A stretch of DNA of 64,000 bases, taken from positions 2,604,001 through 2,668,000 of the forward strand of contig NZ_CP017674.1 of NCBI RefSeq assembly GCF_001792815.1, in the 5' to 3' direction. A program made the position numbers and the translations under genes. Positions 56,477 to 64,000 of this stretch are shown one piece after another. Under the pieces are notes generated by a model. It ran no database searches, was not told where the DNA came from, and saw only the letters and a list, made by a program, of their open reading frames with translations. Position 1 is the first letter of the stretch. Every line of letters begins with the position of its first letter. Source of the DNA: Microbacterium sp. BH-3-3-3. Lineage in GTDB: Bacteria > Actinomycetota > Actinomycetes > Actinomycetales > Microbacteriaceae.

Positions 56477-58275
56477 GGTTCCGTCCGCTCGTCACCACCG
56501 CACTCGCCCTCGTCTGCGTGGTCGTGCTCGCGGGGTGCGACCTGCGGTTCTCGCTCGGTTTCGGTACGGGATCCGACGGCTCGTTCGATGGGGACGAGCT
56601 CACGGTCCCGGTGCTGTACGCCCACGGCGCGAAGGGCGGCGTCACCTCCCAGCGCATCACCGCGGCCTCGGCCGACGGCGGCGATCTGAGCATCGACATC
56701 ACCGAGAACGACGTCTCGGGGGTCGCCCCCGTCACCCAGTCCGCGACCTGGACCGCCGTCGCCGCGGCGACGCTGCTCACCGGCGCCCGTCCCGACACCG
56801 CCTACACCTTCGGCCTCGACGCGCGCATCGACACTCCCGGGGCCGGCGCCGTCACCGCGGTCGGGGTGCTGGCGCTGTACTACGGCACCGAGGTGCAGCC
56901 CGGGGTCGCGCTCGCCGGTGGGGTCACCCCCTTCGGAACGGTGAGCCCCGTCGCCGGACTGCCAGAGCAGGTGTCGGCGGCGATCGAGGCCGGCGGAATC
57001 GACACGATCCTCGTGCCCGCGGGGCAGCGCATCGCGGTCGACGCCGACGGGGCGGCCGTCGACCTCGACCAGCTCGCGGCGACGGGAGGAATGACGATCG
57101 CCGAGGTCGCCGACGTCGCGAGCGCCTACGCGGTCATGACCGGCGAAGACCTTCCCGAGGCGGCGTTCCCCACCCCGGCTGCCTCGCCGACGCCGCTGCC
57201 CAGCGCGACGGAGGGCTCCGAGTCACTCCCCGACACACCCGGGTCAGAGGCCATCGCCGCCGCCGTCGACGACGCGCGAGCGCGGGCCGACACCGCCCTC
57301 GCTGCAACGGTCGACGACGCCCGGGCGGTACCCGCGCGAGCGGCCCTCGCCCGCGCGCAGGCTCTGCGCGAGGCGGGCGACGAGGCCGGCGCGCTGTCGG
57401 CTGCGGTGTCGGCGGCCGACCTCGCCGCGGTCGCGGCGGCCTCCGCGGTCTCGGTCGAGGACGCGATGGCATCCGCCACGGCGACGCGCGCGGCGGCCGC
57501 CGAGCTCCTCGCGACGTGGGCCCAGAACCCGCCCGACACCCTCGACGCGGCCGACCTCGCCCTCGAGGGCATCGGCGCCGCGGCAGAGGCGTACGCGCTG
57601 GCCGGGTACGCCGGCAGTGCCCTGGCGGAGCAGCCTGCGTCCGACGACGCCGACGACGGCGACCTCGAGGGGGGACGCACCGCCTCGGCGCTGGCATCGT
57701 CGTCGCTGGCGACGGCGCAGGCGAGCATCGACCGTCGCGACGTCGCCGATGACGGCGCGGGAGCGCTCGACCGCGACGCCGACCTCGACGGTCTCGCGTC
57801 GCTCCTGCGTCGCGCGGCGATCGCGGCCTCCGACGCCTACGACGCGCGAGCCGGAGACGGTCCCGTCGCCGCCGATGATCTGGCCGCCCTCCGTTCCCGA
57901 GCGCTCGCGGCGTCGCGCGACGACCTCGCGGCGCTCGCCGGCGACGACGGCAGCTGGCTCGCCGTGGCGATCGCGACGCTGTCGTTCGCACGCAGTACCC
58001 CACCGCTGCTGGCGCAATCCCGCGTCCGCGTCCCCGACGGGGTCGACCCGGCCGTCGCCGTGCAGCAGCGGATCGCGGTGGGCGACGAGTACGCCGTACG
58101 CGCGGTCGAGGCGCTCGCCGACGCCGGCGCCGCGGTGCCTCTCGTGCGTGGAGCGCTCGCGGACGCGACCGCCACCGCCGTCGCGTCGCCCACGCCGGGC
58201 GCCTCGACGGTCTACGCCACCCCGTTCCTTCGGGCCCGCGTGTTGGCGTTCGCCGCCGGGGTGGAGCGCGACTGA
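56473..58275 (+). CDS. Lipoprotein with degenerate Lon-type (S16) domain and alanine-rich helical region
   Basis: 600 residues from GTG 56473. Lipobox LAGC puts the lipidated Cys at residue 22. Residues 40-185 follow the Lon proteolytic fold: VPVLYAHGAKGGVT, then DTPGAGAVTAVGVLALYYGTEVQPGVALAGGVTPFGTVSPVAGLPEQVSAAIEAGGIDTILVP. The catalytic Ser of DGPSAG is Gly123 here and the catalytic Lys of GGLKEK is Pro164, so proteolysis is not expected. Residues 240-600 are alanine-rich helices without further motifs. It is coupled to the double GNAT gene. Perhaps a surface scaffold or binding protein. Confidence 0.75.
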   Translation: MRFRPLVTTALALVCVVVLAGCDLRFSLGFGTGSDGSFDGDELTVPVLYAHGAKGGVTSQRITAASADGGDLSIDITENDVSGVAPVTQSATWTAVAAATLLTGARPDTAYTFGLDARIDTPGAGAVTAVGVLALYYGTEVQPGVALAGGVTPFGTVSPVAGLPEQVSAAIEAGGIDTILVPAGQRIAVDADGAAVDLDQLAATGGMTIAEVADVASAYAVMTGEDLPEAAFPTPAASPTPLPSATEGSESLPDTPGSEAIAAAVDDARARADTALAATVDDARAVPARAALARAQALREAGDEAGALSAAVSAADLAAVAAASAVSVEDAMASATATRAAAAELLATWAQNPPDTLDAADLALEGIGAAAEAYALAGYAGSALAEQPASDDADDGDLEGGRTASALASSSLATAQASIDRRDVADDGAGALDRDADLDGLASLLRRAAIAASDAYDARAGDGPVAADDLAALRSRALAASRDDLAALAGDDGSWLAVAIATLSFARSTPPLLAQSRVRVPDGVDPAVAVQQRIAVGDEYAVRAVEALADAGAAVPLVRGALADATATAVASPTPGASTVYATPFLRARVLAFAAGVERD

Positions 58276-58311
58276 GTCGATGACCGGCCGCGTGATCGGC
58301 CGAGTCCCGCG

Positions 58312-59082
58312 TCAGTGCGGAGCGTGGTACTCGGCTGTGCCGCGCTTCCAGTAGCCCTTCACGACGGTGGCGGCGGGGTCGCCCGACCACCGGTCGAGAA
58401 GCAGGGCGCGCCCCGCGCGGACGATCGCCTGCTCCGCCGCGACGAAGCCGAACACGCACCCGTCGGGCTGCTCCTCGATGTCGAGCGCGTCGAGCCAGTC
58501 GGCGAGCTCCGCGCCGGGTGCGCGATCGCCGCGGTGCACCTGCACGACCTCCACTCCCCGGGGAGCGGCGACCGGGAGGTCGTGCGCGGCGTCGGGCACC
58601 TCGATCGCGATACGGCCCACGGCGTCGTCGTCCATCGCCGCCGCGAAGCGACGGATCGCCGGAACGGCCGTCTCGTCGCCGGCGAGCAACCACGCATCGG
58701 GTCGGCCGACCAGCACCAGGGATCCGCGGGGTCCGCCGACGCCCGCCGGGGCGCCGAGGGGAGCATGCTCGGCCCACCGGCTGCCGACGCCGTTCGCGTG
58801 CAGGGCGACGTCGATGTCGAGCCAGCCCGCCGCGGCATCCCAGCTCACCGGCGTGTACTCGCGGTTGGGGGAGTCGCGCAGGTCGTCGGTGGGCGTGGCC
58901 GGGAAGAACACGCGGATGTGATCGTCGGCCCCCGGGGAGTCGAATCCGCGCAACTCCGCGCCCTCCAGGCGCAGGCGCACGTACGCCGGGGTCAGGAAGG
59001 TGCGGCGCGCGAGGGTCGCGGAGCGGAACACCAGCTCGTGACGGCGGGGCTCCAGACGGGCTCCGAGGGTCGGGTTCGACAT
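58312..59082 (-). CDS. Siderophore-interacting protein (FAD-dependent ferric reductase)
   Basis: 256 residues from ATG 59082 (MSNPTLGARLEPRRHELVF); the ATG at 59088 is equally possible. The FAD-binding segment is NREYTPVSWDAAAGWLDIDVALHANGVGSRWAEHAPLG (the RxYT type), followed by GPRGSLVLVGRPDAWLLAGDETAVPAIRRFA and C-terminal VKGYWKRGTAEYH, the ViuB/YqjH motifs. It releases iron from imported siderophores by reduction. The IdeR-like box overlaps its promoter, and the binding-protein gene is divergent. Confidence 0.94.
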   Translation of the reverse strand: MSNPTLGARLEPRRHELVFRSATLARRTFLTPAYVRLRLEGAELRGFDSPGADDHIRVFFPATPTDDLRDSPNREYTPVSWDAAAGWLDIDVALHANGVGSRWAEHAPLGAPAGVGGPRGSLVLVGRPDAWLLAGDETAVPAIRRFAAAMDDDAVGRIAIEVPDAAHDLPVAAPRGVEVVQVHRGDRAPGAELADWLDALDIEEQPDGCVFGFVAAEQAIVRAGRALLLDRWSGDPAATVVKGYWKRGTAEYHAPH

Positions 59083-59088
59083 CTTCAC

Positions 59089-59107
59089 AAAGCTAAGGCT
59101 AACCTAA
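59089..59107. promoter_or_regulatory. IdeR/DtxR-type iron box
   Basis: The right half AGGCTAACCTAA matches the consensus TTAGGTTAGSCTAACCTAA exactly; the left half (AAAGCTA) is weaker. It lies 7 bp before the siderophore-interacting protein gene and 64 bp before the binding-protein gene, so iron-loaded IdeR/DtxR would repress both. Confidence 0.85.
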
Positions 59108-59170
59108 CTTCTCGACCCGTCTCGGGATTCCCGTCGCGGCTCGAACCGACACAGCACTGGAGAGATTCGC

Positions 59171-60139
59171 ATGAGTACCCGCCTGTTCCGTCCCCTCGCC
59201 GCCGCCTCCCTGGTGGCCGCCCTCGCGCTCACCGGCTGCGCCGCGGGTGCTGCCTCTCCCGGCGACACCCCGGCCGCCGCGATCACCGTCACGGTCGAGG
59301 ACAACCACGGCTCGATCGAGGTGCCCGTCGCTCCCGAGCGCGTGGTCGCGCTCGACAACACGACCTTCCAGACACTCAGTGACTGGGGTGTCACGCTCGT
59401 CGCTGCGCCCAAGCCGCTCATGTACGACCTGTGGCCCTCGCTGTCGGGCGGCGACGAGGTGCTCGATGTGGGTCTGCACCGCGAGCCCGACATCGAAGCC
59501 GTCCTGTCGGCCGAGCCCGACCTCATCGTCGGGGGCTACCGCTTCCGTGAGATCTACGCGCAGCTCAAGGACATCCAGCCCGCGACGATCGAGACGAGCC
59601 CGCGCGACGGTCAGGATCACATGACCGAGCTGAAGCGTCAGACGGCCATCCTCGGCCAGGTGTTCGACAAGAACGACGAGGCCACCCAGCTCTCCGCCGA
59701 TCTGGATGCCGCGATCGCCGACGCCCGTGCGGCCTACGACCCGTCGCAGAGCGTCATGGGCCTCATCACCTCGGGCGGCAAGATCGCCTACGCCGCGCCC
59801 GGCGAGGGCCGGGGCGTCGGCACGCTGTTCCCGACGCTCGGCCTGACCCCCGCGCTCGAGCGCTCCGCCGAGGATGCGTCGCACGGCGACGACATCAGCG
59901 TCGAGGCCATCGCCGCGGCGAACCCCGAGTGGCTCTTCGTGCTCGACCGCGACGCGATGTTCGGCGAAGACGGCTACGTCTCGGCGAAGGACCTCATCGA
60001 GAACGCCGAGGCGCTGAAGAACGTCCCCGCCGTGCAGAAGGACCAGGTCGTCTACCTCGACGGCAGCTTCTACCTCGACGAGGGCATCCAGGCCTACACG
60101 AAGCTCTACCGTTCGGCCGCCGAGGCCTTCGCCTCCTGA
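59171..60139 (+). CDS. Iron-siderophore ABC transporter binding lipoprotein
   Basis: 322 residues. Lipobox LTGC puts the lipid anchor at Cys23. The mature part starts with VTVEDNHGSIEVPVAPERVVALDNTTFQTLSDWG, typical of FecB/FepB-class proteins, then DEVLDVGLHREPDIEAVLSAEPDLIVGG and VGTLFPTLGLTPAL. GGAGAG is eight bases before ATG 59171. First of four genes encoding a complete importer. Substrate class is inferred from context (flavin reductases, iron box). Confidence 0.94.
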   Translation: MSTRLFRPLAAASLVAALALTGCAAGAASPGDTPAAAITVTVEDNHGSIEVPVAPERVVALDNTTFQTLSDWGVTLVAAPKPLMYDLWPSLSGGDEVLDVGLHREPDIEAVLSAEPDLIVGGYRFREIYAQLKDIQPATIETSPRDGQDHMTELKRQTAILGQVFDKNDEATQLSADLDAAIADARAAYDPSQSVMGLITSGGKIAYAAPGEGRGVGTLFPTLGLTPALERSAEDASHGDDISVEAIAAANPEWLFVLDRDAMFGEDGYVSAKDLIENAEALKNVPAVQKDQVVYLDGSFYLDEGIQAYTKLYRSAAEAFAS

Positions 60140-60213
60140 AGTCCGACCCCACCCCCGCTCGCGCGACGGGTCGAGAATCCGACCCCTCGCGCGAGTGGGG
60201 AGGGAGGGATGCC

Positions 60214-61179
60214 ATGACCGCCACCGCCCTCCGCCCTCGTGCGCGGCTCGCGTTGCCCGCCGCTTTCGCAGGCGTCGCCGCCCTCGTCGTGCTCTCGCTG
60301 TTCGTCGGCGTCTACGACATCGCCGGCGACGGCTTCGGCGCCGAGATGTTCCTCATCTCGCGCGTGCCCCGTACCCTCGCGCTCGTGCTCGCCGGCTGCG
60401 CGATGGCCGTGTCCGGCCTCATCATGCAGTTGCTCACGCAGAACCGTTTCGTCGAACCGTCGACCACGGGCACGTCCGAGTGGGCCGCGCTGGGGCTGCT
60501 GGTCACGGTGCTCGTCGCCCCGGCCGCGCCTCTTCCGGTGCGCATGGTCGCGGCATCCGTCGCCGCCTTCGTCGGGACGATGGTCTTCATCGGCATCCTG
60601 CAGCGCATCTCGCTGCGTTCCTCGCTCGTCGTGCCGCTCATCGGGATCATGCTCGGCGCCGTCGTCTCGGCGTTCACCACCTACCTCGCCGTCTCGACGA
60701 ACTCGCTGCAGATGCTCGGCACCTGGTTCATGGGCAGCTTCACCTCGATCGTCCGCGGACGCTACGAAGTGCTGTGGATCGTCGCGCTCATCGTCGTGCT
60801 CGTGTTCCTCTACGCCGATCGCATCACCGTCGCCGGTCTCGGCCGCGACCTCGCGACCTCGGTGGGGCTCGACCACACGCGCGTCCTTCTCGTCGGCACC
60901 GCCCTCGTCGCCGTCGCCACGGGCGTGACGACCGTGGTCGTGGGCTTCCTCCCCTTCCTCGGGCTCGTCGTTCCCAACCTCGTGTCGATGTGGCGCGGCG
61001 ACAACGCGCGCGCGAACCTCCCCTGGGTGTGCCTCGGGGGAGTCGCGGTCGTCGTCGTCTGCGACATCGTCGGCCGCGTCGTACGGATGCCGTTCGAGGT
61101 GCCCGTCTCGATGATCCTCGGCGTGGTCGGCTCCGCGGTGTTCATCACGCTGCTGTTGAGGATGCGTGCCCGTGGCTGA
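60214..61179 (+). CDS. Iron-siderophore ABC transporter permease
   Basis: 321 residues with nine or ten membrane helices, FecCD family. RVPRTLALVLAGCAMAVSGLIMQLLTQNRFVEPSTTGTSEWAALGLLV is the characteristic N-terminal segment, and LGRDLATSVGLDHTRVLLVGTALVAVATGVTTVVVGFLPFLGLVVPNLVSMWRGDN includes the ATPase-coupling helix. GGAGGGAGGG precedes ATG 60214. It overlaps the next permease gene by 8-14 bp. Confidence 0.94.
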   Translation: MTATALRPRARLALPAAFAGVAALVVLSLFVGVYDIAGDGFGAEMFLISRVPRTLALVLAGCAMAVSGLIMQLLTQNRFVEPSTTGTSEWAALGLLVTVLVAPAAPLPVRMVAASVAAFVGTMVFIGILQRISLRSSLVVPLIGIMLGAVVSAFTTYLAVSTNSLQMLGTWFMGSFTSIVRGRYEVLWIVALIVVLVFLYADRITVAGLGRDLATSVGLDHTRVLLVGTALVAVATGVTTVVVGFLPFLGLVVPNLVSMWRGDNARANLPWVCLGGVAVVVVCDIVGRVVRMPFEVPVSMILGVVGSAVFITLLLRMRARG

Positions 61180-62182
61180 GATCCTGACCCGCCCCGCGCC
61201 CGCCCGTGCGGCCCGCCGTCGGCGGATCGGCCTGCGTTTCGGCATCCTGGCGTTCATCGTGATCGTGGCCGCCGTCGGCGTGCTCACGTGGAACGTGCCG
61301 GGCGTGCCCGGCTCGCGGGGGTTCTGGATCGCGGTGAACCTGCGCGTGGTGAGCGTCGCCACGATCGCCCTCGTCGCCTGTTGCCAGGCGGTGGCGACCG
61401 TGCTGTTCCACACCGCCACCGCCAACCGCATCCTGACGCCGTCGATCATGGGTTTCGACGCTCTGTACGTCGTGATTCAGACCGCGTTGGTGTTCTTCTT
61501 CGGCAGCGCCGCCCTGTCGGCGACCGACGGGCTGCTCAAGGTCGTCGTGCAGAGCGTGCTCATGGTGGGCTTCGCGACGCTCCTGTACGGCTGGTTGTTC
61601 GCGGGGCGCCGCGGCAACCTGCACATCATGCTGCTCGTCGGCGTCGTGCTGGGGGTCGGCTTCGGCTCGCTCTCGACGGTCATGCAACGACTGCTCACTC
61701 CCAGTGATTTCGACATCCTCTCTGCCCGCCTGTTCGGCAACCTGTCGAACTCGGATGCCGAGTACCTCCCGTGGGGAGCCCTGGTCGTCGCCGTGGTGCT
61801 CGCTCTCGTCTGGCGCGCCCGTCACCGACTCGATGTGCTGGCGCTGGGACGCGACACCTCGCTCAACCTCGGCCTGGCCTACCGTCGCGAGGTGATCGGG
61901 ATGCTGGTCCTGGTCGCGGTGCTCATCTCGGTCTCGACGACGATGGTGGGACCCATGACGTTCTTCGGCTTCATCGTCGCCACCCTGGCGTACCAACTCG
62001 CCGGCAGCTCGCAGCACCGGGTCGTGCTGCCCTTCGCCGTGCTCCTCGGCATGGCGGCGCTGCTCGGCGGGTACTTCGTGCTGCGCCACGTGTTCTACGC
62101 CGCGGGCATGCTCTCGATCATCATCGAGTTCGTCGGTGGCGTGTTCTTCCTGGTCTACCTGCTGCGAAAGGGCAGTCTCTGA
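61166..62182 (+). CDS. Iron-siderophore ABC transporter permease (second)
   Basis: 338 residues from GTG 61166 (GTG 61172 is an alternative). Nine or ten helices, FecCD family: NLRVVSVATIALVACCQAVATVLFHTATANRILTPSIMGFDALYVVIQ, LGRDTSLNLGLAYRREVIGMLVLVAVLISVSTTMVGPMTFFGFIVATLAYQLAG. It forms a heterodimer with the preceding permease; the overlapping genes give coupled synthesis. Confidence 0.93.
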   Translation: MPVAEILTRPAPARAARRRRIGLRFGILAFIVIVAAVGVLTWNVPGVPGSRGFWIAVNLRVVSVATIALVACCQAVATVLFHTATANRILTPSIMGFDALYVVIQTALVFFFGSAALSATDGLLKVVVQSVLMVGFATLLYGWLFAGRRGNLHIMLLVGVVLGVGFGSLSTVMQRLLTPSDFDILSARLFGNLSNSDAEYLPWGALVVAVVLALVWRARHRLDVLALGRDTSLNLGLAYRREVIGMLVLVAVLISVSTTMVGPMTFFGFIVATLAYQLAGSSQHRVVLPFAVLLGMAALLGGYFVLRHVFYAAGMLSIIIEFVGGVFFLVYLLRKGSL

Positions 62183-62213
62183 TGCTCTCCTGCTCACCGG
62201 GGCGGTACGTCGC

Positions 62214-62972
62214 GTGATCTCCCTCACCGACGTCACCATGACCTACGGCGACCTGACCGTCCTGGGTCCCGTGACCCTCGACATCCCCGCCGGGGGCATC
62301 ACGGCCCTCGTCGGCCCGAACGGCGCGGGCAAATCGACCCTGCTGACGATCGTGGGGCGTCTGGCGACCGCCACGAGCGGCCGCGCCACCATCGCGGGCA
62401 ACGACGTCACCACCACGCCGGGTCGTGCCCTGGCGAAGATCGTGTCGATCCTGCGGCAGGAGAATCACTTCGTCACCCGCCTCACTGTGCGCGAGCTCGT
62501 GGGTTTCGGTCGCTTCCCGCACTCGCAGGGGCGCCTCACCGCCGAGGACCACGTGAAGATCGACGAGGCCATCGCGTTCCTCGATCTCACCGAGCTGTCG
62601 GGCCGCTACCTCGACCAGCTCTCGGGCGGGCAGCGGCAACGCGCCTACGTCGCGATGGTGCTCGCCCAGGACACCGACTACATCCTGCTCGACGAGCCGC
62701 TCAACAACCTCGACATGAAGCACGCCGTGGCGATGATGGGGCAGCTCCGCCGCGCGGTCGACGAACTGGGCAAGACCATCGTCATCGTCGTCCACGACAT
62801 CAACTTCGCCGCGGCGTACGCCGATCGCATCGTCGCGCTCGCCGACGGGCAGGTCGTGCACGTCGGGACCCCCGACGAGCTCATGACCCCGACCACGCTC
62901 GAGCAGGTGTTCGGCACCCCCGTCGACGTGCGCCGAGACGGACCCTATCCGCTGGCGGTCTACTACCGATGA
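62214..62972 (+). CDS. Iron-siderophore ABC transporter ATP-binding protein
   Basis: 252 residues from GTG 62214. Walker A LVGPNGAGKSTLL (about 33-45), signature QLSGGQRQRAYVA, Walker B DYILLDEPLNNLD and switch VIVVHDINFAAAYADRIVAL. FecE/FepC-type. It completes the importer started at 59171. Confidence 0.95.
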   Translation: MISLTDVTMTYGDLTVLGPVTLDIPAGGITALVGPNGAGKSTLLTIVGRLATATSGRATIAGNDVTTTPGRALAKIVSILRQENHFVTRLTVRELVGFGRFPHSQGRLTAEDHVKIDEAIAFLDLTELSGRYLDQLSGGQRQRAYVAMVLAQDTDYILLDEPLNNLDMKHAVAMMGQLRRAVDELGKTIVIVVHDINFAAAYADRIVALADGQVVHVGTPDELMTPTTLEQVFGTPVDVRRDGPYPLAVYYR

Positions 62973-63004
62973 CCTGCACGCACCGCCGCCGCTCCGGCAT
63001 GCGG

Positions 63005-63032
63005 AGACGGCAATCCCCGCGCGGGGGCGTCT
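63005..63032. terminator. Candidate bidirectional terminator after the importer
   Basis: AGACG ... CGTCT encloses CCCCGCGCGGGG, making a near-continuous hairpin between the ATPase gene and the end of the convergent small membrane protein gene. Confidence 0.5.
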
Positions 63033-63253
63033 TACAGCTGGATGCCGTTGTCGGGATCGTTGACGCCGACGTTGCGCCCTCGGCTGGATTCGTAGGCGAT
63101 GAGCCACCCCACCGACACCGCCGCGGCGATGACGACACCGAGCCACACGTTCTGCCACACGAGTCCGAACAGGATGCCGAGACCCAGCAGCAGCAGGGTG
63201 CCGAGGATCCAGTACGTGCGTCCGCGCGGCCAGCCGGTCCCTGTCTGCATCAT
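63032..63253 (-). CDS. Small two-helix membrane protein
   Basis: 73 residues. MMQTGTGWPRGRTYW is followed by two close helices (ILGTLLLLGLGILFGLVW and VWLGVVIAAAVSVGWLIAYESS) and a short polar tail. No family recognised. It lies on the opposite strand between the two halves of the iron cluster, so it is probably independent of it. Confidence 0.65.
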   Translation of the reverse strand: MMQTGTGWPRGRTYWILGTLLLLGLGILFGLVWQNVWLGVVIAAAVSVGWLIAYESSRGRNVGVNDPDNGIQL

Positions 63254-63327
63254 GCGCCCAGCCTAGGCGGCCGCGCGCGTCCGCGCCGGTCGTCGCCCAC
63301 CCGTCCCCGAAAGAACGAGGAAGCCCG

Positions 63328-64000
63328 ATGACCACACGCGTGAAGCCCGAGAAGAGCGAGCTGCTCACCCTGCACGTCCTGCGCCGGCAGCGGCTGTCGC
63401 CGTCGTTCGCCCGCGTCACCCTGGGCGGCGACGATCTCGCGCGCTTCGTGCCCCTCGGTCGCGACCAGTGGTTCCGCCTCTTCCTCCCGGTCGCCGAAGG
63501 CACCCTGACCCGCCTCCGGCAGCGCCTCGACTCGTTCGCGTACCTGCGGTACCTGGCGATCGCCAAAACGGAACGCCCGGTTCTGCGCAACTACACCGTC
63601 GCCGACTTCCGCCCGGCGGGGGAGCAGCCGGCGGAGCTCGACGTCGACTTCGTCCTGCACGGATCCGCCGCCAAGGGGACGGCGGGTCCGGCAGCAACGT
63701 GGGCCGAGACGTGCGCCCCGGGAGACGCCGTCGCCATCCTCGACGAGGGGGTGCTGTTCACCCCGCCCGCCGATCTCGCCGGCCCGATCGCCCTCGTCGG
63801 CGACGAGACCGCGCTGCCGGCGCTCGCCGGCATTCTGGCGTCGCTCGATCCCGCCGCGACGGGGACGGCCGTCGTCGAGGTTCCGGGTGCCGGCGATGTG
63901 CGAACACTCGCCGCCCCGGACGGCGTCGACGTGCGGTGGGTCGTGCGCGCCGATCCGCACGCGACGCCGGGAGTGGCCGCGCGCGACGCGGCGACCGAGG
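63328..64000 (+). CDS. Siderophore-interacting protein, second copy (3' end outside window)
   Basis: Starts at ATG 63328 after AACGAGGAAG and stays open to the window end (224 residues visible). VLRRQRLSPSFARVTLGGDDLARFVPLGRDQWFRLFLPV and VLRNYTVADFRPAGEQPAELDVDFVLHG (the RNYT variant of the flavin motif), then GDAVAILDEGVLFTP and GPIALVGDETALPALAGIL. Same family as the gene at 58312-59082 but clearly divergent from it; the two may serve different siderophores. Confidence 0.92.
   Translation, partial: MTTRVKPEKSELLTLHVLRRQRLSPSFARVTLGGDDLARFVPLGRDQWFRLFLPVAEGTLTRLRQRLDSFAYLRYLAIAKTERPVLRNYTVADFRPAGEQPAELDVDFVLHGSAAKGTAGPAATWAETCAPGDAVAILDEGVLFTPPADLAGPIALVGDETALPALAGILASLDPAATGTAVVEVPGAGDVRTLAAPDGVDVRWVVRADPHATPGVAARDAATE

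Overview
The window comes from a high-GC Gram-positive actinobacterium, most likely Microbacteriaceae and probably Microbacterium or a close relative. This is inferred from very GC-rich codon use, frequent GTG starts, many ATGA/GTGA stop-start overlaps, and the gene set (TctCBA, CitAB-type two-component systems, IdeR-type iron boxes, a sortase-like LAxSG tail). No rRNA, CRISPR array or prophage was seen. There is one tRNA.

Layout. 1-2.8 kb: end of an araB-like kinase and araA. 3.1-6.5 kb: a hypothetical protein, a PRISE-type SDR and dgt. 6.6-7.1 kb: a 600 bp block of long inverted repeats. 7.1-13.8 kb: a sugar uptake and hydrolysis unit (GH3 glycosidase, two ABC permeases, lipoprotein binding protein, divergent LacI regulator). 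13.9-28.4 kb: two parallel carboxylate modules. In each, a CitA/CitB-like sensor-regulator pair faces away from the transporter it probably controls (TctCBA; DctA plus a CitE-like lyase). Between them lie a MarR regulator, a homocysteine methyltransferase, a membrane protein and an Lrp-ald pair. 28.5-37.4 kb: conserved small genes, a secreted metalloprotease/GH18-like fusion, tRNA-Arg, sdaA and a MarR gene.

37.4-47.7 kb is the accessory part. It holds an ABC exporter, an SdpI-like gene and a NarL-type two-component system; one permease and the SdpI gene each carry a single-base frameshift. It also holds a Pr6Pr membrane protein, a histidine phosphatase, an IS3 element that splits an adenylate-kinase-like gene, and zapE. 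Two copies of a 68 bp structured element (one mismatch) sit at 37.5 and 44.4 kb. Each lies beside a GGCCGGTC hairpin, and each is followed about 60 bp later by a TGTC-headed array whose first two units are 19 and 21 bp in both copies. This looks like a recurrent insertion site for a transposon with multi-repeat ends, or a duplicated structured leader. It is the strongest candidate here for something undescribed.

47.8-64 kb: a HAD phosphatase, a Cys/Met-type PLP enzyme, an amino acid permease, an amine oxidase, a thiosulfate/mercaptopyruvate sulfurtransferase, a MerR-DUF4188 divergent pair with a double dyad operator, a double-GNAT protein coupled to a lipoprotein with an apparently inactive Lon-type domain, and an iron-siderophore system (reductase, binding protein, two permeases, ATPase, second reductase) with an IdeR/DtxR-like box at its divergent promoter.
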